A stretch of DNA of 10,973 bases, taken from the NCBI GenBank assembly GCA_017542695.1, contig JAFXWT010000274.1, forward strand, positions 1-10,973. Reading direction: 5' to 3'. The DNA is from Clostridia bacterium. GTDB lineage: Bacteria; Bacillota_A; Clostridia; Oscillospirales; CAG-272. Below the pieces are notes generated by a model. That model was not told where the DNA came from, ran no database searches, and saw only the letters and a program-made list of their open reading frames with translations. Every line of letters begins with the position of its first letter. Position 1 is the first letter of the stretch. Made by a program: the position numbers and the translations under genes. Shown in pieces: positions 6,615 through 10,973 of this stretch.

Positions 6615-7805
6615 ATGACAACATTCAAAACAGCGGAAAGCGTCTGCGAGGGACATCCCGACAAACTTTGTGACTATATCGCTGACAGCGTTCTCGATGC
6701 TTGTCTTGCGATGGACAAGTTCTCCCGCGTGGCCTGCGAAGCTATGGCAACGAAAGGTCATATAATCGTGGCTGGAGAGATAACGTGTCGAGGAAATGTA
6801 AACATCAGAAAAATAGTGTCAAAAGCGTTGCGTGAACGCGGATATGATCCGAGGGCGTTCAAAATCGATATTTACATCCACAGACAAAGCAAAGACATCT
6901 CAAATGGTGTTGACGACTCTTTGGAAGCGAGAGACGGCAACGAAAGATACAGCGATACCATCGGTGCGGGAGATCAAGGCACGGTATATGGATATGCGAC
7001 AAATGAAACAGCGGAATATCTCCCTCTGCCGCTCGTTCTCGCGCACAGGATTTGTGAGAGTATCGATGAGGCAAGAAAACTCGGAAAAATCACGGGCATT
7101 AAGTCTGACGGAAAGGCACAGGTGACTGTCGAATATGAAAACGAGATCCCGAAACGAGTGAAATCCGTGGTCGTGTCGGTACAGCACGATAAAGATAAGT
7201 CGCCTTTCTCGCTTTTCTATGAGATAAAGCACATCGTCTTGCTGAACGTGTTCAGAGATTTCCCTCTTGACAGAGATACGGAAATACTCATAAATCCGAG
7301 CGGTAAATTTATCGAAGGCGGACCGGATGCAGACACCGGACTGACGGGAAGAAAAATCATGGTCGACACATACGGCGGACTTGCGGCACACGGCGGCGGG
7401 GCGTTCTCCGGTAAAGATCCGACAAAAGTTGACAGAAGCGGTGCGTATATGGCACGGCACATCGCAAAGAATATCGTTGCAAGCGACCTTGCGGAAAAAT
7501 GCGAGGTCGCTGTTTCTTATGCGATCGGGAAAGCCGAGCCCCTCGCAGTCAGCGTAAAGACTTTCGGCACGAGCGAATTTCCGGACGAGTATATCCGCGA
7601 TATCATTCACCGTGTGTTCGATATGACGCCCGGTTGGATAATACGGTATTTCGGACTTCGTACGAGAAGATATGCGCCAACGTCTCTATACGGTCACTTT
7701 TCCTGTCCTCTCTACCCGTGGGAAGTACTGAACAAAGTCGGTGAGATATCCGAAATCGTTGCAAATGATCTGAAAGAAGATATAGGGGGAATAACTATTG
7801 AATGA
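6615..7805 (+). CDS. metK: S-adenosylmethionine synthetase
   Basis: MetK joins ATP and methionine to give S-adenosylmethionine, releasing phosphate and diphosphate, in the cytoplasm. The 396-residue protein has normal family length. It shows GHPDK (13-17, ATP site), GAGDQG (117-122), GPDADTGLTGRKI (236-248) and the glycine-rich GGGAFSGKD (260-268). It ends in the usual TSLYGHFSCPLYPWE region. All the motifs I know are intact, so it should be active. GGAGG at 6603-6607 supports the start. Here it is not in a housekeeping setting but between an antirestriction gene and a DNA methyltransferase gene, whose start overlaps its last 8 nt. It most likely boosts the cofactor for the element's methyltransferases; that role is inferred from context. 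A second, chromosomal metK is expected in the host. Confidence 0.95.
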   Translation: MTTFKTAESVCEGHPDKLCDYIADSVLDACLAMDKFSRVACEAMATKGHIIVAGEITCRGNVNIRKIVSKALRERGYDPRAFKIDIYIHRQSKDISNGVDDSLEARDGNERYSDTIGAGDQGTVYGYATNETAEYLPLPLVLAHRICESIDEARKLGKITGIKSDGKAQVTVEYENEIPKRVKSVVVSVQHDKDKSPFSLFYEIKHIVLLNVFRDFPLDRDTEILINPSGKFIEGGPDADTGLTGRKIMVDTYGGLAAHGGGAFSGKDPTKVDRSGAYMARHIAKNIVASDLAEKCEVAVSYAIGKAEPLAVSVKTFGTSEFPDEYIRDIIHRVFDMTPGWIIRYFGLRTRRYAPTSLYGHFSCPLYPWEVLNKVGEISEIVANDLKEDIGGITIE

Positions 7806-9099
7806 AAAGAAAATCAAATATCTTGATATGTTCGCCGGCATAGGCGGGTTTCGTTCGGGACTCGGAAATGTCGGCGATATTTTTTTGCCCGTCGGGTACT
7901 GCGAGATAGATCCGCATACAAGACGGGCATACGAAACGCTATATGATACGAAAGGAGAAATATGTTTTGAAGACGCAAGAACAATCGATCCGGACAAGCT
8001 TCCCGATATCGACCTTGTTTGCGGTGGATTTCCTTGTCAGACTTTTTCAATCGCCGGACAGCGACGTGGATTTGAAGACGCCAGAGGAACGCTTTTCTTT
8101 GAAATTGCCAGGATCGCTCGGGTTAAAAAACCTACATTTCTGTTCCTTGAAAACGTTCCCGGACTGCTGTCGCATGACAGAGGCAGGACGTTTGCTGCCA
8201 TCCTCTCTTCGCTGGATGAATTGGGGTACGATGTCGCGTGGGAGGTGCTTAACAGCGCAGATTTCGGCGTTGCCCAATCCCGAAATAGAGTGTTCATTGT
8301 CGGATTTCTTAGAGAGCGATGTGCAGGAAAGGTACTTTCTTTCAGAGAAACAAATCCGAAAACTATGCAAAGGCGTCTGCCCGGAAAACAAGGAAGTCGA
8401 GTTTATTCCGCAAACGGACTGAGCCAGACGCTGACAAGCGGCGGCGGAGGTTTCGCAGGGAATACCGGACTGTATGAAATCGAACTCCCGATAAAATCGA
8501 AAACCATTTCGGGATATCAGATGGCATACCCCGGCGACAGCATTGACCTCGCATACGCCGATCAGAACTCCCGCCGCGGGCGTGTCGGACACGACATCGC
8601 ACATACCGTAACGCCGAGTGCAACGCAAGGCGTTTTTTGTATCGATATGAATCCACCGCCAAGTCTTACCGAACTCGTCCGCTGCATAACGGCGAGACAG
8701 GATTCCGGTATCAGCAAGCATAAAGGCGAGCATTCGGGAGTGTTCATCGAAAGCGGTGCGATGGCGGTCATCAGTCCCGAAAAGGAAAATGTCAGACAGC
8801 AAGGAAGACGAATAAAAGATCCCGACGAGCCGATGTTTACCATTACCGCTTGCGACAGGCACGGTGTGATACATAACGGTTATGTCAGAAAACTCACACC
8901 TCGCGAAGCGTGGCGGCTCCAGGGTTTTACCGACGAGCAATTCGATAAGGTCAAAGTGCTCGGAATGTCGGACGCGAGACTGTATAAAATGGCGGGAAAC
9001 GCCGTCACAGTAAACGTCATTACAGCAGTCGGACAGATCGTAAAAGAAGTATTTGAAGAAATGAACGAAAAGGAGAACGAAAAATGCCAAACCACGTAA
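7798..9099 (+). CDS. C5-cytosine-specific DNA methyltransferase
   Basis: This enzyme transfers a methyl group from S-adenosylmethionine to C5 of cytosine in a specific DNA site. The 433-residue protein has the conserved blocks in order: FAGIGGFRSGL (12-22, cofactor), GGFPCQTFS with catalytic Cys80, ENVPG (118-122), QSRNRVFIVGF (160-170), TPREAWRLQGF (367-377) and MAGNAVTVNV (398-407). The region of about 190-355 is the target recognition domain and is long; the target sequence cannot be read from it. The start is the TTG at 7798, with GGGGG at 7785-7789 ahead. The next in-frame ATG falls inside the cofactor motif and would destroy it. No restriction endonuclease gene is adjacent, so it is best seen as an orphan protective methyltransferase. 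It overlaps metK by 8 nt and the next gene by 16 nt, indicating translational coupling. Confidence 0.95.
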   Translation: MNEKKIKYLDMFAGIGGFRSGLGNVGDIFLPVGYCEIDPHTRRAYETLYDTKGEICFEDARTIDPDKLPDIDLVCGGFPCQTFSIAGQRRGFEDARGTLFFEIARIARVKKPTFLFLENVPGLLSHDRGRTFAAILSSLDELGYDVAWEVLNSADFGVAQSRNRVFIVGFLRERCAGKVLSFRETNPKTMQRRLPGKQGSRVYSANGLSQTLTSGGGGFAGNTGLYEIELPIKSKTISGYQMAYPGDSIDLAYADQNSRRGRVGHDIAHTVTPSATQGVFCIDMNPPPSLTELVRCITARQDSGISKHKGEHSGVFIESGAMAVISPEKENVRQQGRRIKDPDEPMFTITACDRHGVIHNGYVRKLTPREAWRLQGFTDEQFDKVKVLGMSDARLYKMAGNAVTVNVITAVGQIVKEVFEEMNEKENEKCQTT

Positions 9100-10148
9100 C
9101 AAACACACTCAAGTTTTGGGGAGACAGACTGAAAATCAGTGAAATGACCGAAAACATAAAAAACGATAACTTTGTCTTCCCGTCAATCGATTTCAATAAA
9201 CTGATACCTATGCCGGAGGAACTCAATATCACAAGCGGAAGCAACACCAACAGGGGTCTTGAGGCGTACAAGAACTTCATTGAGGTATATACCTTGGCGG
9301 GGACGAGAGAAGATGCCGATCTGCTCAATATACCCGAAGAAAGTGAAAAAGCGTTTCTTGATATGCGGACGGATATCGATCACAACGACTGGGAACTCGG
9401 CAAAAAGGCATTTCAGAACGAACTCAAATACGGCGCACCGACGTGGTATGAGTGGTGTGTCGGCAATTGGGGGACGAAATGGAATGCGTATGATTTCGAA
9501 GAATCGGGCAATGCAAAAGATACGATCAAGTTCGACACCGCGTGGTCGGCGCCGCATCCCGTCATCGCAAAACTCGCCGAAATGTATCCCGATATCGAGA
9601 TCGAACACGAGTGGGCTGATGAAGACATCGGTTTCAACTGCGGAAAGTATGTATACCGAAACGGCGAACGTGTCGAAGAGTATTTTCCCGAAAGCAGAGT
9701 CGATTGCATAGACTTTGCATTGAAAGTCAAAGGTCTGGACCCTACCGATTACGGAATGCATCTCAACGCCAAAGGAGATGACTATATATACATCGACGAT
9801 GAAGAATATGAACCGATCGAGTTTTTCGGCAAACCCGCGCTGTTTACTGAGGAAAGAAAAACGGACGCCGATATCCCGAACGGTCTGCACTGCTATCAGC
9901 TTCGAAGTTCGGATGATGGAAGCAATCCGTACGCGACAGTGGAAAAGATCGTTTCTGTGAATTTCAGCGGATCAGTAATAACAAGCGATCCGATAGATCT
10001 CAGCGAGAACGGATATGTTGAACTCGGTGAGGAAAACACACCGAACTTCATCGGCGGGGATGACATAACACTGGACAAATACATCGAGATCGTCGGCAAC
10101 TGTCTTGATTTTTCGGATCAGAATGATGGAATGGGAGGTATAGAATGA
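9084..10148 (+). CDS. Api92-like (YubB-type) protein with C-terminal LPD28-like domain
   Basis: The 354-residue protein begins MPNHVTNTLKFWGD and continues through FNKLIPMPEEL (about 33-43), WYEWCVGNWGTKWNAYD (120-136), TAWSAPHPVI and EIEHEWADEDIGFNCG. This is the pattern of the ferredoxin-like domain of Api92/YubB-type proteins of phages, plasmids and ICEs. The part after about residue 230, with IEFFGKPALFTEERKTD, PNGLHCYQLRSSDDG, VSVNFSGSVIT and DLSENGYVEL, resembles the large polyvalent protein-associated domain LPD28. It is soluble and acidic. Neither domain has an established activity that I can name; LPD domains occur in proteins injected or carried by mobile elements. AAGGAG at 9070-9075 supports the start, which overlaps the methyltransferase gene by 16 nt. 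Its TGA overlaps the next ATG. Confidence 0.75.
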   Translation: MPNHVTNTLKFWGDRLKISEMTENIKNDNFVFPSIDFNKLIPMPEELNITSGSNTNRGLEAYKNFIEVYTLAGTREDADLLNIPEESEKAFLDMRTDIDHNDWELGKKAFQNELKYGAPTWYEWCVGNWGTKWNAYDFEESGNAKDTIKFDTAWSAPHPVIAKLAEMYPDIEIEHEWADEDIGFNCGKYVYRNGERVEEYFPESRVDCIDFALKVKGLDPTDYGMHLNAKGDDYIYIDDEEYEPIEFFGKPALFTEERKTDADIPNGLHCYQLRSSDDGSNPYATVEKIVSVNFSGSVITSDPIDLSENGYVELGEENTPNFIGGDDITLDKYIEIVGNCLDFSDQNDGMGGIE

Positions 10149-10438
10149 TCGATCCTAAAAAAAGACCCGACTGTCCGCTCATCGGTCAGGACGGAAACAT
10201 CTTTAACCTTATGGGAATAGCGTCGAGAACACTTCGACAAAATGGTATGGCTGATGAAGCCACAGAAATGTGCTCACGTATAACATCATCGGGCAGTTAC
10301 AGCGAGGCGCTGTGTATCATCGGCGAGTATGTGAACATAACTTCTGTTGACGATGACGAGTGTGAAAGCGAATGCGAAGAAAACGAAGATGATTACTTCG
10401 ACGATGAAGACGAATACGATCAGAACTTTGATATGTAG
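10145..10438 (+). CDS. Small acidic hypothetical protein of the element module
   Basis: This 97-residue protein has two parts. Residues 1-67 are helical and include DCPLIGQDGNIFNLMGIA, a sequence type I associate with short accessory proteins of clostridial conjugative elements. Residues 68-97 are an intensely acidic tail (EENEDDYFDDEDEYD). The tail could mimic nucleic acid or bind a basic partner, which would suit a module with ArdA, but this is inference. GGGAGG at 10133-10138 supports the start, and the ATGA overlap with the preceding gene indicates coupling. The next gene begins within 20 nt. No named function is known to me. Confidence 0.7.
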   Translation: MIDPKKRPDCPLIGQDGNIFNLMGIASRTLRQNGMADEATEMCSRITSSGSYSEALCIIGEYVNITSVDDDECESECEENEDDYFDDEDEYDQNFDM

Positions 10439-10444
10439 AAAGAG

Positions 10445-10973
10445 GTGATATCCATAAAAAGCCCTGTAAGTTGGGTGGGAAACAAAACATCGCTCCTGCC
10501 GTATATAAATGCGATACTGCCGGAAAACTGCGAGCGGTTCGTCGACGTATTCGGCGGCTCGGGAACGGTGCTCCTAGGAAGAAGGCCGTGCACTTTTGAG
10601 GTATATAACGATTATGACTCCGACCTTGTGAACCTGTTCCGATGTATGAAAGACAGAACGCTCGCATTCATAAAAGAACTCGGTCTTTTTCCGCTCGATT
10701 CAAGAGCGGATTTTTTGTTGCTCAAAGATGAATTGTCAAAAGGCGCGTTCAGAAGCGAATGGCTCGAAGATGAGATCGGTATCGCAGAAAAAGTCCTTTC
10801 TCCTCCGGATGCCGATGAAATAAAAACTCTGCTTACCTCCCGCGCTGAAGATCGTGACGTAAAACGCGCCGTCGCTTTTTACAAGGTCGTTCGCCTCAGT
10901 TATTCGTCGGGACTGAAAAGCTTTGCTTCTCAACCGATAGACCTCAGACGATTCTTTGATTCGATTTGGGAAC
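10445..10973 (+). CDS. D12-class adenine-specific DNA methyltransferase, cut by window end
   Basis: The reading frame stays open to the window edge. It encodes SPVSWVGNKTSLLPYI, equivalent to the N-terminal cofactor motif of Dam/D12-class enzymes, then FVDVFGGSGTVLL (motif I), EVYNDYDSDLVNLF and VVRLSYSSGLKSF. These enzymes methylate adenine at N6 using S-adenosylmethionine. The catalytic DPPY motif would lie beyond the window. The start is unusual. The first usual codon in frame is GTG at 10445, but it sits inside the ribosome binding site GAGGTGAT (10442-10449). The codon at ideal spacing, and at the family's usual N-terminus, is ATA at 10454. I list GTG as the conservative choice. It follows the acidic-protein gene by 6 nt and continues the methylation module begun by metK and the C5 enzyme. 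Confidence 0.85.
   Translation, partial: MISIKSPVSWVGNKTSLLPYINAILPENCERFVDVFGGSGTVLLGRRPCTFEVYNDYDSDLVNLFRCMKDRTLAFIKELGLFPLDSRADFLLLKDELSKGAFRSEWLEDEIGIAEKVLSPPDADEIKTLLTSRAEDRDVKRAVAFYKVVRLSYSSGLKSFASQPIDLRRFFDSIWE

Noticed and set aside
6900..7610. Minus-strand open frame of 236 codons opposite metK
   Set aside because: The plus-strand frame is unmistakable MetK, while the antisense product has no recognisable features.
8047..9108. Long minus-strand open frame of 353 codons opposite the cytosine methyltransferase
   Set aside because: It lies antisense to a gene with all methyltransferase motifs, has no recognisable domain and no ribosome binding site; it is a product of codon bias.

Overview
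The window reads as part of a mobile element, probably an integrative and conjugative element (ICE) or related element of a Gram-positive anaerobe of the class Clostridia. This is inferred from strong AGGAGG-type ribosome binding sites, TTG and GTG starts, tightly overlapping genes and the gene set. No integrase, relaxase, replication gene, rRNA or tRNA is present, so host and element type cannot be fixed.

The window has two compositional halves. Positions 1 to about 5000 are very AT-rich and read as inserted cargo. From about 5086 onward the GC content is clearly higher and the genes form one compact rightward series, typical of an ICE accessory module. An 11-bp perfect hairpin with a T-rich tail (5017-5057) sits at the junction.

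Left cargo, block 1 (100-2733): a tightly packed three-gene operon. It encodes a membrane-anchored protein with a degenerate phospholipase D-like cytosolic domain, a radical SAM protein with extra C-terminal cysteines, and an endonuclease/exonuclease/phosphatase (EEP) family hydrolase. I do not recognise this combination as a named system. Antiphage defence or a modification/nuclease pathway is possible but unproven.

Left cargo, block 2 (3144-4698): a radical SAM/SPASM peptide maturase followed, with a 14-nt overlap, by an 81-residue peptide with 21 cysteines. The peptide has a short cysteine-free leader and a core built from CGCDES hexads. This is a strong candidate RiPP (ribosomally made, modified peptide) pair, probably of the thioether (ranthipeptide/sactipeptide) kind. 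Eight units contain Cys-X3-Asp/Glu. No exporter or leader peptidase is nearby. Between the blocks lies a frameshifted, truncated second copy of the first gene's beginning (2939-3105), which shows that the cargo has been duplicated or rearranged.

Right half (5086-10973): an unrecognised small protein, an unusually long ArdA-type antirestriction protein, S-adenosylmethionine synthetase (MetK), a C5-cytosine DNA methyltransferase, an Api92-like/LPD28-like protein, a small acidic protein, and the start of a D12-class adenine DNA methyltransferase cut by the window edge. Together these look like a restriction-evasion module. ArdA would block type I enzymes, the two methyltransferases would mask the element's DNA, and MetK would supply S-adenosylmethionine for them. 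The same cofactor is also consumed by the two radical SAM enzymes of the cargo.
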